A DNA stretch of 64,000 nt from Ornithodoros turicata. Lineage: Eukaryota; Arthropoda; Arachnida; Ixodida; Argasidae. The stretch lies in NCBI RefSeq assembly GCF_037126465.1, contig NC_088207.1, positions 47,674,143 to 47,738,142 of the forward strand. Direction: 5' to 3'. Shown piece by piece: positions 35,160-45,446 of this stretch. The stretch's first letter is position 1; the number at the start of each line of letters is the position of its first letter. A program made the translations under genes and the position numbers. Below the pieces are notes generated by a model. The model was not told the origin of the DNA. It worked only from the letters and a program-made list of their open reading frames with translations, and did not search any database.

Positions 35160-35215
35160 TCGAATCTCACATCCCCATTTTTTTCTTTATCACATCACGT
35201 CACATCACACATCAT
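35160..35215 (+). repeat. Retroelement 3' tail, (CACAT)n type
   Basis: CTCACATCCCCATTTTTTTC is followed by TTTATCACATCACGTCACA. This is the same order as the tail at 10,680 (minus). Confidence 0.55.
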
Positions 35216-35309
35216 ACAATGTCACTGTCATCATGTAGTTCTTACTGTTGTTGCTCATACAATATGATATCTTTGCAAATGTACGCCATGGCATGATGTT
35301 CCTATGGCC

Positions 35310-35336
35310 TGAAATAAAGTTGTTGTTGTTGTCTGC
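35310..35336 (+). repeat. Retroelement 3' tail, (GTT)n type, plus strand
   Basis: GGCCTGAAATAAAGTTGTTG and a short (GTT)n. This is the plus-strand form of the tails at 2,596, 14,996 and elsewhere. Confidence 0.55.
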
Positions 35337-36292
35337 AGACTTTAGAAATTGATGAAGAAGGAGCGCTCCGCACAACACCTAAGCTCCGACCAGGCACAGC
35401 ATTCTTCCATCGGACATGTCATCTGCAGTCTTCTGGAGACGTCTCAGACGGGTGCTTTGCCACACCCCCTGCGTTGTCCTCTTTTCTCCCCCGTTACTAC
35501 ACACAGTTCACAACAAAGAGAGAGAGAGAGAGAGACACCCGTGGACGATACGCCTATATGAAGTAACTCTCAGGGCGCTCACGAATCAATTTGGACACAT
35601 AAAACTTATGAGCCTTTCGAAAAAAAAAAAAAAGAATGCTCGATATCCATTGTGCACCCCAAGGCGTTAAGTCATTGAGAATCGCTTCGATTCACACAGT
35701 CGTATACAACAAGAGGTACCCTTGTCTATATAGTAGCGTAAAATGTAACTCAGCCGGATGTGTCTTCCCCTTCCTCCTCCTCGTAAAGAAGGAATTATAT
35801 TTTTCTTTTTATCACTCACTTGGGAAGTGGCTCATGCACCTGTTGCTTAGTTTCCTGCGTATATTTGCGGAATCTTGTCACGTATACTGGTTTTGCTTCT
35901 TGAAGCCGTGCTACCGGAAATTAGCAAAGAGTTGGTGGCCTTCGTCTGGTGTGCTACGGTCACTGCGCGTCTGGAACCCCGTGAGATAATCTGATATAAG
36001 ACGGATATTTATAAAAAGCTCTCGTTGTGCAGTACGGCAAACGTCCGGATGGTCTATAGTGGCACATGTTGCCATTGTTGCTGTGTACAGGGTCCTTATA
36101 ATGTGATGCGTAAGATAAGGATAAGATCTCGCCAGTGCCGCGACGAGCAGGTCCGCTGTCTTGGCCCCTCGCGCTTGCATTATATAGGCCCACCAAAGTG
36201 AGCACACGTATACGGTGTGACCCGTACACTGAAATTACGGAGAACCGAAATGCAGCCACTTTTCCGATAGATGTATGTTAACTTTTTTTATA
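35337..36292. other. Intergenic, no gene recognised
   Basis: A short (GA)n tract at 35,516-35,535 and a poly-A run at 35,620-35,632. No gene recognised. Confidence 0.45.
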
Positions 36293-36294
36293 TA

Positions 36295-36469
36295 CAGTGA
36301 ACCCTCGTTATTATGACCATGGTCGTTCCCGAAAATTTTGGTCATAATGCGGAATTGTCATATTAACGGGGGGATTTGCACAAGTTTCACTGCATTGTTC
36401 CCCAGCAGGAGTATGGTCGTAAAGGGCGTATGTCAGATTATCGGGGGTCATATTAACGAGGGTTCACTG
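36295..36469. mobile_element. Tc1/pogo-type MITE with TA duplication
   Basis: The ends are CAGTGAACCCTCGTTATTAT and ATATTAACGAGGGTTCACTG, mirrored over about 24 bp, with TA on both sides (36,293-36,294 and 36,470-36,471). The 175-bp length and CAGTGAACCCTCGTTA ends fit non-autonomous pogo-like elements. The interior carries GGTCATAATG and GGTCGTAAAG subterminal copies. No transposase. Confidence 0.85.
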
Positions 36470-37049
36470 TATGTAGAGTGTAACGTCTAGCATTTGATCA
36501 GCTAATTCCTTCATTCATATCGTGACCCCATGTATTTGTTGGTATTCTACAGTTATTCCTTGGTATATGCCCGCGTGCTCCGACTATTGTTTTCTCAAAA
36601 CATTATGAATGCATTCACTGTGACGGTATAGCATTCCCAGATATTTAGATGCCTCACGTGGGCGTCCAATATCGATCTCCACCAGCGGGGCGGATCCAGG
36701 ATTCTTCGGGGGGGAGGCGTAATGCTTCTCCACATCGCATTTCAAAAATATGTAAAAGAAAAGAAACTTACGGCTAATTTTTTAAAGAAAAATCTTGTAG
36801 CAATGTTCGAAAGATCTTTCCGGGAACAGTACTGCGCGGTTGGTGTGTATTGTCAATTTGTCATCAAGTAAGGAACCTGTCTGTGAAAACAGGCGCGGTG
36901 GTCGTCGTATTGCCAACTGTAGGATGGGACAAGCGCAAGCTTGCCCACATCACGCCTCAAAAAATGAATTGTCATCAAGTAGGAGAGCTACCTATGGAGG
37001 TAGGATAGTGTGTGGGTAGTAACCATATAAGCAGGATTTTTACTTTTTG
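36470..37049. other. Repeat-derived stretch with hAT-like end and inverted pair
   Basis: GGGGCGGATCCAGGATTC at 36,687 resembles a hAT-like end, as at 6,850-7,031. GTCATCAAGTA occurs directly at 36,861 and 36,971. GGATGGGACAAGCGCAAGCT near 36,922 is mirrored at 37,205-37,226 (AAGCTTACGCTTGTCCCATC), enclosing the family A fragment at 37,050. I cannot name an element. Confidence 0.4.
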
Positions 37050-37121
37050 CGACAACAATGTCAGCAGGGATGACGGTAGGCTAGGAGAATATTACGCGGC
37101 GAAGTTCTGTTTCAAGGATGT
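37050..37121. mobile_element. Family A foldback MITE, right-end fragment
   Basis: GGATGACGGTAGGCTAGGAG and GCGGCGAAGTTCTGTTTCAAG match the outer right arm. It is enclosed by the inverted pair at 36.9 and 37.2 kb. Confidence 0.55.
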
Positions 37122-37317
37122 GGCGCTCGATAGACGTAAGAATCACATTCTACCAGTGCCTTTTCCGACGCGATCCTTGTGAACCACACGATGGCGTAGT
37201 GGCGAAGCTTACGCTTGTCCCATCTGGCAATACGAAGGCTCCCCTCCTGCCCGGACAGGCTGCTCCTCTTTTTCATTTTATTTTTTAATGCAGACGTAGG
37301 CTCTGATAGTGGTGGTG

Positions 37318-37435
37318 GTGGTGGAACTGCCTGCCTTGCCGGGAAGTGACCCGGGTTCGAATCCGAGCGCCGGCTGTGCTATCTGGGTGTCTTTTCCGGC
37401 GTTTTCCTCGGTTTCCTGTGACGTCACACGATCCC
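37318..37435 (+). mobile_element. tRNA-derived SINE, truncated
   Basis: The B box GGGTTCGAATCCGAGC is followed by GCCGGCTGTGCTATCTGG and GGCGTTTTCCTCGGTTTCC. The A box side is poor and the body stops near 37,425. It is followed within 20 bp by an opposite copy. Confidence 0.6.
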
Positions 37436-37444
37436 CCCTCTCCC

Positions 37445-37606
37445 CACTGCGATAGTCGTGACGTTGCCCGCCTGAGCACGGCCGTCTGCCTCAGGGGAGG
37501 ATAGTGCTTCCTGGGCCGACTTCACAGGAAACTCTGCCGATATTTGTCATAAAAGGCCCCGTCCTGAGGAAAACCCAGGGAAAACACCCGGACAGCACAC
37601 TGATAG
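37445..37606 (-). mobile_element. tRNA-derived SINE body, minus strand
   Basis: On the minus strand TGTGCTGTCCGGGTGTTTTC, GGGTTTTCCTCAGGACGGG, AAATATCGGCAGAGTTTCC, AAGTCGGCCCAGGAAGCAC and GGGCAACGTCACGACTATCG match the SINE body at 19,801. The tRNA-like head is missing. Confidence 0.7.
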
Positions 37607-38799
37607 TGAAGTATGCAACGTACACCAATCAAACAGCCACCCTCTCCACCCAGAAAAAAAAAATAATAACTGACTTCTCACGTTCTATATATTTCGCTCA
37701 ATTAGAACGGGGTGGTTCATTAAACTGTTGCCAATTTCTTCGATGATCGTAATCAATGAATCACGAAGCTCATTCATGCAAGCAAGCGAACACGTGAAGT
37801 GCAAATTATGCATTAGAGCCCAACCATTTAAAATATGGTGCTTTCCGGTTTAACCAACAGGCGAGTAGTGGGCACACGTGGATAGCCCGTTTCTGCTGGG
37901 GAAATGAGCTTCTCTATAGTTTCTGCATGCGATTGAGCGGCACGCTAGAGATACTATCACGGGTCATACGCATAACGTGTATATGGAAATATTGCTGTGA
38001 CTGAACAATTTTATGTTCGCTGCGTGAATAGAGACGTCGCAGACCTGGGCGGGAGCTGCACGGAAAAAGGGCACGAGTGTAAGTTGGCCCCTTGACAGTC
38101 ACGTAGGAAAGATTAGAGTCATGACGAACTGGAGAGCTTCACGCGATGACCCGACAAAAGTCAACTGCCTCCTGTAGTGTAAGAACCCCCACAGAATAAT
38201 TATGCATTGGGTTGGGAATAATACGTAGATTGAATAATTATATTTTTACAGCGTTTCGTGTTTACGTTGATCTTATTTGTGATGCCACGTGTTGCATGCA
38301 CCCTCTGTCTCGCTTGTACACCCGAAGTATCTTACGCTTTCCGTATTTAGTTTATTATACACCCGGGCTTTGTTTAGTTTGGCGTAGCGTTTGAAAGAGA
38401 CCCGTGCCAAAACCACAGCGCACTAAATCACCCCAATGCCTAGAATGAAGTTGTCGGGAAATTAGGCCGTGAGTATAAGCCCTGCCCTCTTCAGACTTAG
38501 CCACAAGTTTAGACGTGAGGGCGACGCTGAAGAAGTGGATTGACAAACATGCAAATTCAACAAGTAATTCTCGAGAAAGCTAATGAGTGCCAGCGCCAGA
38601 GGTTTGAACCTGGACCCCTGATTACCGGTCATGTATAAAGTCATTCACAACCAGCTCGAGAGTCGTCGCAGTGACCACTGCTTACCTCACGCACATACGC
38701 CAAAGCAATCATTATTCTCTAGGAAATTGGACGTTCATCTTTTCAGTCAACTCAGCGTGATTCTCGCAGGACCTAATACGCTGCGAAGATGCTGCAAAC
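37607..38799. other. Intergenic, one doubtful SINE head
   Basis: At 38,600-38,640 the minus strand has GGTTCAAACC, a good B box, but no convincing A box, so it is not called. The rest is unassigned. Confidence 0.35.
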
Positions 38800-38910
38800 A
38801 CCAACAGAGAGACGGTGGCGTTGGAGACAGCTTGCCGTTGTTGGCTTCCCAACTCTGGGCATCGCCACGACTGTATAAGATGATGATGATGATGACGTGA
38901 TGATGAATAG
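38800..38910 (+). repeat. Retroelement 3' end, CGCCGTTGTTGGC type, (GAT)n tail
   Basis: GGTGGCGTTGGAGACAGCTT, GCCGTTGTTGGC, GGGCATCGCCACGACTGTAT and a GATGATGATG tail. The related copy is at 28,600-28,720 (minus). It is a 5'-truncated retroelement end. Confidence 0.55.
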
Positions 38911-40435
38911 AAGACAGAAAGTGCGGTAGATAGGCTCAGTGGTTGTTCCATGAGAGACAGCTCTCTCTGAATAACGCCTCACAGCACCAAATCGCATTCC
39001 AATGGAATGTCGCTAAAAGAAACTCAAGGGTCGGTTTCTTGGTCTTCTGGGCGACTCAGGAGTCTGCTTCGAAAACGAGGTTGATAGTGTTTGCTCCCTG
39101 TTGCTGTAAGAAGGTATACCGTTATATGGAGTAACCCTGGACACCAGTGCCGTGCACTTGGCGCTCTTCTTTCGTTTCTGAGGGCCACCGGCCTCCGTCA
39201 CGAGCTGTAGGGATTTCCTTCCCTCGTCGTCCTTTCATGTGAACTTTTTTGGAATGGGGTAGGGTCCTGCACTCAACGCAGAGAAACATCCCACATTATC
39301 ATCATCCATTCATCTATGTTGTTGTTGTATATGGCTCTCGGTGCTTTCCACGATGGTCGTATTTAGGACCTTACTTAGATGTGCTGACCTTATTTAAATA
39401 TGCTGACAATCGTCTCGAAATTGCACCTACAGCATCGGCGGTTCCTGTTCACGCTTTTCCTTTATTGCGTGGTCAGTCTTTTATCGAAGATCGTCGAAGA
39501 ACTCCGTTCAGAACTAACACACTAAATAAGCTTCAGTTAACTCAAAAACTATCGTGCAGGATTGGCTCTGCAATCTGCAGTTAGCTTTTTTTTTCTCTTT
39601 TTCTTTTTTTGTCAGGTCTCTTCCCATTATGTGCCGTCCTTCCATCACCCGCTAACAAACGCTCAAGCCCCCCTATACACAATAGGAAACCCATTTGTAC
39701 GGCACACATCATCGAGCCATGGACACCTCTGAATACACAGACACCCCCCCGTTACCCAGTCCCCCCGTGCTCTCTTCTCTCTCTCTCTTTCTCGGTGTCG
39801 TACATATATACGATGTCGCTTTCGTTGAAATCAGCGGGAAGAAGTGAATAACAACCCTTTAGGGCCACCGTAAAAGCGGTGAGAGTAAAGGTAGGCGAAT
39901 CTACCCCGTCGAGCTAAGGGCCTCGCCTCTAATAACGAAAACATACTCTGCAAGGTGCCGGGGCAGACGTGGCAAGAACAAATGTATCTATTATCGAGCT
40001 GTAGACACAGTGGCGGCAAGTTGACAGCGCTCGTCAAGAGCAAGTGTCATTACCAGTTGAGGCTGGCCAATTACAGACAGGGAGAGCGCCTTTTTCTTCT
40101 TCTTTGTCTTCTTTCTTGGAGTTGGAGAGATGATCAGAGATGAGTAGCACGAGAGGCGAGAAGAGTTGTCGTGTGGCGGCTCCGTGTGTGGTGCGGATAT
40201 CGTGGGAATGTGCGCGTCCCTCCGCGCCCAATTTTTAATTGTTTGTAATGCTCGTGTGTATTTTGTATGGCTGATTTGTTGTGCCTCAGTGCAGCGACGT
40301 TGTTGATACTGTTAACGGGTAACAAGGAGAGCGTATGATTTCATTGAGCGTTCGACCAATACAGGTTGAAACGCACCCTTGACAGCATCACACATTTTTG
40401 GGTGGAGGTGTGGTCAGCGTAAAACGATACAACAC
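38911..40435. other. Intergenic, no gene recognised
   Basis: Short frames, a CT-rich stretch at 39,770-39,795 and TTGTTGTTG at 39,318. No gene or element recognised. Confidence 0.4.
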
Positions 40436-40439
40436 CTTG

Positions 40440-41065
40440 TCATTCAAATGGGTCAGTAAACAAAAGTTGCTGCTCTTCTGCTGTGTCCATGCCCGTGTTG
40501 ATTCGCCACTCCTGCTGAGCCTCCTAAACTTTTGTATTCCTCGCGCGGCTTTTCGTAATCCACCAGTCTTCTACGTTAAACGCTTCTGCCCCAGCGATCC
40601 AATTACCCGATGCCAAATTCTTCTGAACTCGCTTCCCCCCACATGTGATATTTTCCACGCCTCAAGCGCATCCCTTAAACGCGACGTTATGTCTTTCCTT
40701 CATCAGTGAATTTTCAATCGTGATATTCTTTCCTTTGTTTTGCACAGTACATCGTCTCATTCCACCTTATAACTTATATGTGCTGCGCGTAATCTGTGTA
40801 TTGTAGTTTTGTTGCTGATATTTCATTGCATGTACTGAGTGGTATATTTGTCTGTAAATATGTAAGTACGTATGCCGGTTATGTTTGTAATGTACCTCTG
40901 TTAGTATCCCACTGTATATGTACTATATATATGTCTGTACATAATTATTTGTGCGTTTATGTCTGTATTGTATCCACTGTGAGTTATGTGTATTGTGTGC
41001 GCCAACACCATGGCCTTAGCGGCCGTTCTTGGGCACTAATAAAAATATTATTATTATTATTATAA
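40440..41065 (+). pseudogene. LINE 3' fragment with RT C-terminus and (ATT)n tail
   Basis: The plus-strand frame ending at 40,709 reads DSPLLLSLLNFCIPRAAFRN, PPVFYV, LLNSLPPTCDIFHASSASLK. This is the C-terminal tail typical of a non-LTR reverse transcriptase group in arthropods. The polymerase domain is missing, so it is 5'-truncated. A 3' UTR of about 330 bp follows, ending GGGCACTAATAAAAATATT and a short (ATT)n tail. The frame is open to its stop, which suggests moderate age. The exact clade is not certain. Confidence 0.65.
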
Positions 41066-41397
41066 TTGATGGTATTAAACCAAAATGAGTATATTACAAA
41101 CGGGTGAATTGCACGCCTGCGTCGCTCGCGGATAACATGGACCAGAGCGGGAGTCCGCTGTTTCTACCATAATGCTACTTGTTTGGGAAGATATTTTCTT
41201 ACTCCCTGTTAGCGCCGCGAAGCAACTGTGGCCATGAGCGCCGTGCAGACGCGGACAAGTGGAGAGAGGGAGGAGTGGGGGATGGGGGGGGCCGACTTCA
41301 AACGGAACTGTGCCGAAATTAATCTGGAAAGTCTGCCGAAGAAAAAAAAGAAAGAAAGAAAGAAACAGGGAAAACCTCAGAGCACAGTCAACTCACT
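41066..41397. other. Intergenic, no gene recognised
   Basis: A GGGGGG-containing patch near 41,281 and an (AAAG)n-like tract at 41,340-41,366. Nothing else recognised. Confidence 0.4.
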
Positions 41398-42159
41398 AAT
41401 TAACTTTCAATAATTAACTTTTCAATTATAAAAGCTACGAAGTTGTCCCAATGAGAACATCTGGTCCCTTCAGTCACCTGATACCGGAACAGTTTTCAGA
41501 AAAAGACATCCGTTCGACGAACCGTCCGAAAAGAAAAAAAAAATATCGTGAAGGGGAACACAATTTTTTCCTTTATTTTGTTCATTGCGCATCTTCGGAG
41601 ACGCGTCTTTCCTTCACCCCCAATGTGAGAGGGTGAAGCAGCACAGTGCCGCCTCATGCGTCGAAGATGAACTTTAACTTGCGGAAGCAAAACAAAAACA
41701 AATGTACCGGGTGACTCTATCGGAATTGCCCTTTTTCTGTCTTCTTTTAATCTTTTTCCAGGACGCAAGAGGCGGTAGTGTGCACTTTCACCCTCTCATA
41801 TTGTGGGTGAAGGAAAGTCGCGCCTCCGAAAATGCGCAATGAATAAAATAAGGGAAAAAAAAGGCGTTCCGTCACGATTTTTTTGCGGACGATCTATCTA
41901 TCGGACTTTTGTTCTGAAAACGGCTCCGGTATCAGGTGACCAAAGGGAACCAAATGTTCTCATTGGGACAACTTCGTATCTTTTATAATTAAAAAGTTAA
42001 ATATTGAACGGTAATTAAGACATTGCCTTAGGAGTTTGATACTGTCCTCCTAAGGAGTTCCCTTCAGCATATGCTATATTGCAATTGATTTCATCTCGGA
42101 AAAAGTGATGTATATGTATTTTTAAAGAACTATGTTCGCATTTACCCGGGACACCCTGT
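41398..42159. mobile_element. Foldback element with CACCCTGTATAT end
   Basis: Left arm 41,398-41,655 and right arm 41,780-42,010 mirror each other: CGAAGTTGTCCCAATGAGAAC, TCACCTGATACCGGA and TTTCCTTCACCC all recur reversed. The right arm continues to CCCGGGACACCCTGTATAT at 42,159. The left outer end is missing. No transposase is encoded. Confidence 0.75.
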
Positions 42160-43117
42160 ATATGTAGGGTGTTTCTTTTCAGATGCAACAAATTTTCATA
42201 AAAATGGGAGTAGCCTTAGGACGCTTTTACTTTCGTCATTGAATTACTCACGGGCCTGCTACTAGGAAGCCGTATTTATTCTCAATTGGGGGATTAATTA
42301 ACAGAGATATTTCAACAAAAATTTTAATTATTGACTTTAGAGAGCACACTGCAATTGTAATATTAAATCCTGATCTTCACATGGTGCGCTCGAACCACTG
42401 ACGAAGCACGAAAGTAATCGCAGCGCGCACCACAGACCTGGTTTTCTTTTAAATAATCAATCAATCAATCAGACCTAATTATTTTAGCTCTGCCGTCTGT
42501 TGCGCACCTCAAGCGGTCGGCAAAAGAGCGACAGTGACGTCGATATCTCCGCCCTCACTTAGCGTCACAGAAAAACGTAATGTTTCACGATCTTTATTTT
42601 GTTTTCTTTTTCTTTTTTGCTTGCAAAGAGCTCCGGCAGGGTGAAATGACTGATGCGGCAAGCGACTGTGAACACATGAAGCAACGAAAGGAAGAAAAAA
42701 AAATATATATCGCGAAACATACCGCGATAAGGGTTTGCCAACATCACGTATGACGTTAAGTGAGGGCGGAGATATCGAAGTCACCGTCGCCTCTGTTGGC
42801 GACCACTTTCTGTTTCCAGCGGACGGCCGAGGCGAAATACTTAAGTCTATAGCACGCGCTGAGATTACTTTAGTGCTTCATCAGTGGTCCGAGCGCATCA
42901 TGTGAAGATAAGGTTTTAATATTACAATTGCACTGTGCTCCCTAAAGTCAGTAATTAAAAAGTTGATTAAATTATTTCTGTTAACTAACTGAGCAAACTG
43001 AGGTTTCCTAGTAGCAGCCCCGTCGAGTACTCCAATGACAAACTTAAATGCGCCCTTTAGGCAAGTCCCCTTTTTATGAAAATCTGTTGCAGATAAAAGG
43101 AAACACCTTATATATAT
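42160..43117. mobile_element. Foldback element, about 960 bp, AGGGTGTTTC ends
   Basis: The ends are TATGTAGGGTGTTTCTTTTC and GGAAACACCTTATATATA. The arms of about 400 bp share TTTTCATAAAAATGG, CCTGATCTTCACATG, GATATCTCCGCCCTCACTTA and their mirrors. The core (42,567-42,750) has AT-rich and CT-rich sequence and no useful ORF. It starts exactly where the preceding foldback ends. Confidence 0.8.
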
Positions 43118-43559
43118 CTCCTCGGTAGAAGTAATAAGTTCTGTATTCCTTCGACGTGACGCCAGTCACAAGTTTCCTTCGTCTGCGTTACCTTTAGGTG
43201 TTCACTGCTAGAAATTGAGGTCTGATAACTTAAATGTTGCAGTGCACAGTAAGGAGTATAGTGTTTATGCTTCTCGATAACACTAACTTCTAGAACTTAT
43301 ATCATCCAAAGGTTCTCGCGAGTTACCTCAGACACGTCCTTCGACTTCCGCACGCAACACCTAAAGCGAGTTTTCCACCGAGCACTGGAGCGGAAAATTC
43401 GGCCTCGACGAAAAAGGAATGCACTCAAACTATAGAGGGTCGAAACGCTGGAAGCGAGGCACGGCCAGATCGGAGTGGTTCTACCCTGTGCACTCTCCAA
43501 CTTCAAACAAACAAAGCAGAGGCAACGTGACACGTTGGGGTTTGAGCATCTCCTTCTAC
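43118..43559. other. Upstream flank of Dll, nothing recognised
   Basis: No repeats recognised. It is the nearest non-repeat sequence upstream of the GC-rich region before Dll and could hold regulatory sites, which cannot be shown here. Confidence 0.35.
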
Positions 43560-44239
43560 AGACAGTGGGTACCGGCCGCATGCACGCACCTTCGCTAGCG
43601 CTTTTTCCACAGAAAGAGGCGGGGCGCTTCCGACGTTAGCGCGCTTCTTTTCAAACCGCGCTGGAAAAGAGAAAGAAAAAAAAAGGGTGCGTATATCCAT
43701 CCATAGAGCGATATTTGCGGCGGCGGACCAATGCAGCCGGCGCAGCTTGCGTCCCGGCTTGGGCGGTGCTTGTCTGGCGCAGCCACCACCGCTTTGGTCC
43801 TGCCCTTTTCCTCCTTCTCTCCTTTCCTCTCCACCCTCCCCCCCCCTCGCGGAGGAAGGTGAGGGGAAGCCTCAGAGCAGCGGAGGCAGCAGCCGATTCA
43901 CGATCCACCAAGAAAAACTCGAATGCCTCTCAGTTGAGCCGGAGAGGCCTCAGTAGCCAACACGTGCCGCCAGGACTTTCCCTGAAGCTAGTCGCGTGCT
44001 GTCCGCCCTGGTGTCTTGTTTTGTAACTAATTGCTCGCTGGTCGCTGGTCGTGGTGCGTGGGTCTCGACCGTGTGTGTGTTTTGTTCCTGTTGTGTTGTG
44101 CGGTGAAACGTCGTGGCCGGTGTCCGCACGGACCCGGGTGAGCGTGCCGGGTCGTCGTCATTTACTTGGCCAGTAGTGCAAGGACCCGGCCTCCACCACG
44201 CTGAACTTCACGGACTTCTCGGCCACCTACCCGACGAGC
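43560..44239 (+). promoter_or_regulatory. Probable Dll promoter region and 5' UTR
   Basis: GC content and CpG frequency rise sharply from about 43,560, with blocks such as GCGGCGGCGGACC and GCAGCCGGCGCAGC, against the AT-rich surroundings. This stretch ends at the Dll start codon. No TATA box or initiator can be assigned with confidence. There is no earlier in-frame ATG: the frame is open back to a TAG at about 44,172-44,174, so the 5' UTR, or an upstream exon, lies here. The transcription start is unknown. Confidence 0.45.
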
Positions 44240-44564
44240 ATGTCGTCGGGAGGTGCAGCCGATCCGCTGGACTCAGAAGTGGTGTCCAGCAAGTCCGCCT
44301 TTATGGAGCTGCAGAGCCAAGGGCTCGGTGGTGCTCCCGGACCTCACCAACCGTACCCCCTTCGTTCTCCGTACCCGGGCCCTCCGGGGCAAGGTCATGA
44401 TGGTGCGGGGGGTTTCCAGCAAGCCCCCCGGGGGCTAGGGGCTTACCCATTCCCCATCAACAACGGACCTCTGCATAACTCTTACGCCACTCATCCGACG
44501 CATCCGTACCTCAGCACGTATCCGGGAGGACCGTGTGGTCCGTGCCCTTCGCCTCCTCGGGACG
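44240..44564 (+). CDS. Dll: Distal-less homeobox protein, first coding exon
   Basis: It encodes the N-terminal 108 residues of the Dlx-family transcription factor Distal-less, a nuclear protein that drives outgrowth of limbs and other appendages. Residues 18-24 are KSAFMEL, the conserved Dlx N-terminal motif. LGAYPFP (67-72) and a Pro/Tyr/Gly-rich tail, PYLSTYPGGPCGPCPSPPRD (89-108), follow, as in other Dll proteins. The ATG has A at -3 and is the first in-frame Met after a stop about 66 bases upstream. The exon ends after the first base of codon 109 at a consensus donor (G|GTGAGT at 44,565). That phase joins exactly to the exon at 62,995, giving Asp-109. The frame runs on to 44,731 without splicing, but that reading is not Dll-like. 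An alternative upstream start through another exon is possible. Confidence 0.92.
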
Positions 44565-45249
44565 GTGAGTACCGATTCCTTCTCGCGGTGCCGCGTGGGG
44601 CCAAAGCGGATGGCCTCGGCAGTTCTTGTCTGCCTCCCGCCGACGGTTTTCCTTGTACGGCGGCCCGACGAGGCTTGCTTGCTTTCTTGCCCGCTCACTC
44701 ACGCACTGGCTTCCCTTCTCCTTTCTCTTGACGTCTCGTCGTAACAAGCGGATCGCGCATAGACGGAGCCAAGGAAATTCGAAATACGGTTTAGGGTTCG
44801 CGTTTACTATAACAAGACAACAACAAACGCTCGGCACAACGCTGCACTGAAGTCTCATTGAGGTTCTTCCACGTGCTGAGCTTGAGGAGCGCAAGCAGAT
44901 ATCTAGTACATGATTTGTTAAAGGAAAATTTATTAAACTCAAGGACGGACATGATTTAGGCGCACATTGAATACGATAATTGAAGTGATCGCTTGTCACG
45001 ATTTGATTTTTACTCGCATTTATGTAAAGGTGTTGAGAGCTTGAAGTCACGTTGTTAAGAAAGTGCTACAGATTAACATCTCAAACTACCTATAGGTTAA
45101 TCTTTAATAAGCGCACAAAACTTCCCCAAGGTAATGAACAGAAGGGAGAGCGTCAAATCACTATCCACTATATAGTGTCGCCTCACACACCTGGTAACAA
45201 GAAGATACGACGACAGAAAAATAGGCGATGTCAAGTTGCCGGTGATGAG

Positions 45250-45446
45250 TAGATAAAAGTGTGATATTAAAATGTTTGGAGCAACTTATTTATTTACACA
45301 TGGTAACAAGACTTTCGCGCACGAGACTGCACTTCTTCAGGAAGCACTGCACTTCTGAAGAAGTGCAGTCTCGTGCACGAAAGTCTTGTTACCATGTGCA
45401 AATAAATAAGTTGCTCCTACCTTTTAATATCACTCTTTGATCTACA
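45250..45446. repeat. Near-perfect hairpin, about 95-bp arms
   Basis: The left arm (45,250-45,343) and right arm (45,357-45,446) are reverse complements, with only two mismatches over the inner 63 bp and a few more outside. The inner arms carry AGACTGCACTTCTTCAG and its mirror; the loop is about 13 bases. No ORF. It resembles the other small hairpins but has no shared sequence with them. Confidence 0.9.

Noticed and set aside
38590..38650. tRNA-like SINE head on the minus strand
   Set aside because: A good B box (GGTTCAAACC) but no A box at the right distance and no recognised body.
44565..44731. Unspliced continuation of Dll exon 1 to a stop at 44,731
   Set aside because: After residue 108 the reading is unlike Dll, whereas the GTGAGT donor and matching phase to 62,995 give the homeodomain.
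44511..45050. 179-codon minus-strand ORF opposite Dll exon 1
   Set aside because: It overlaps the Dll exon and donor on the other strand and has no domain; antisense open frames are expected in GC-rich coding sequence.
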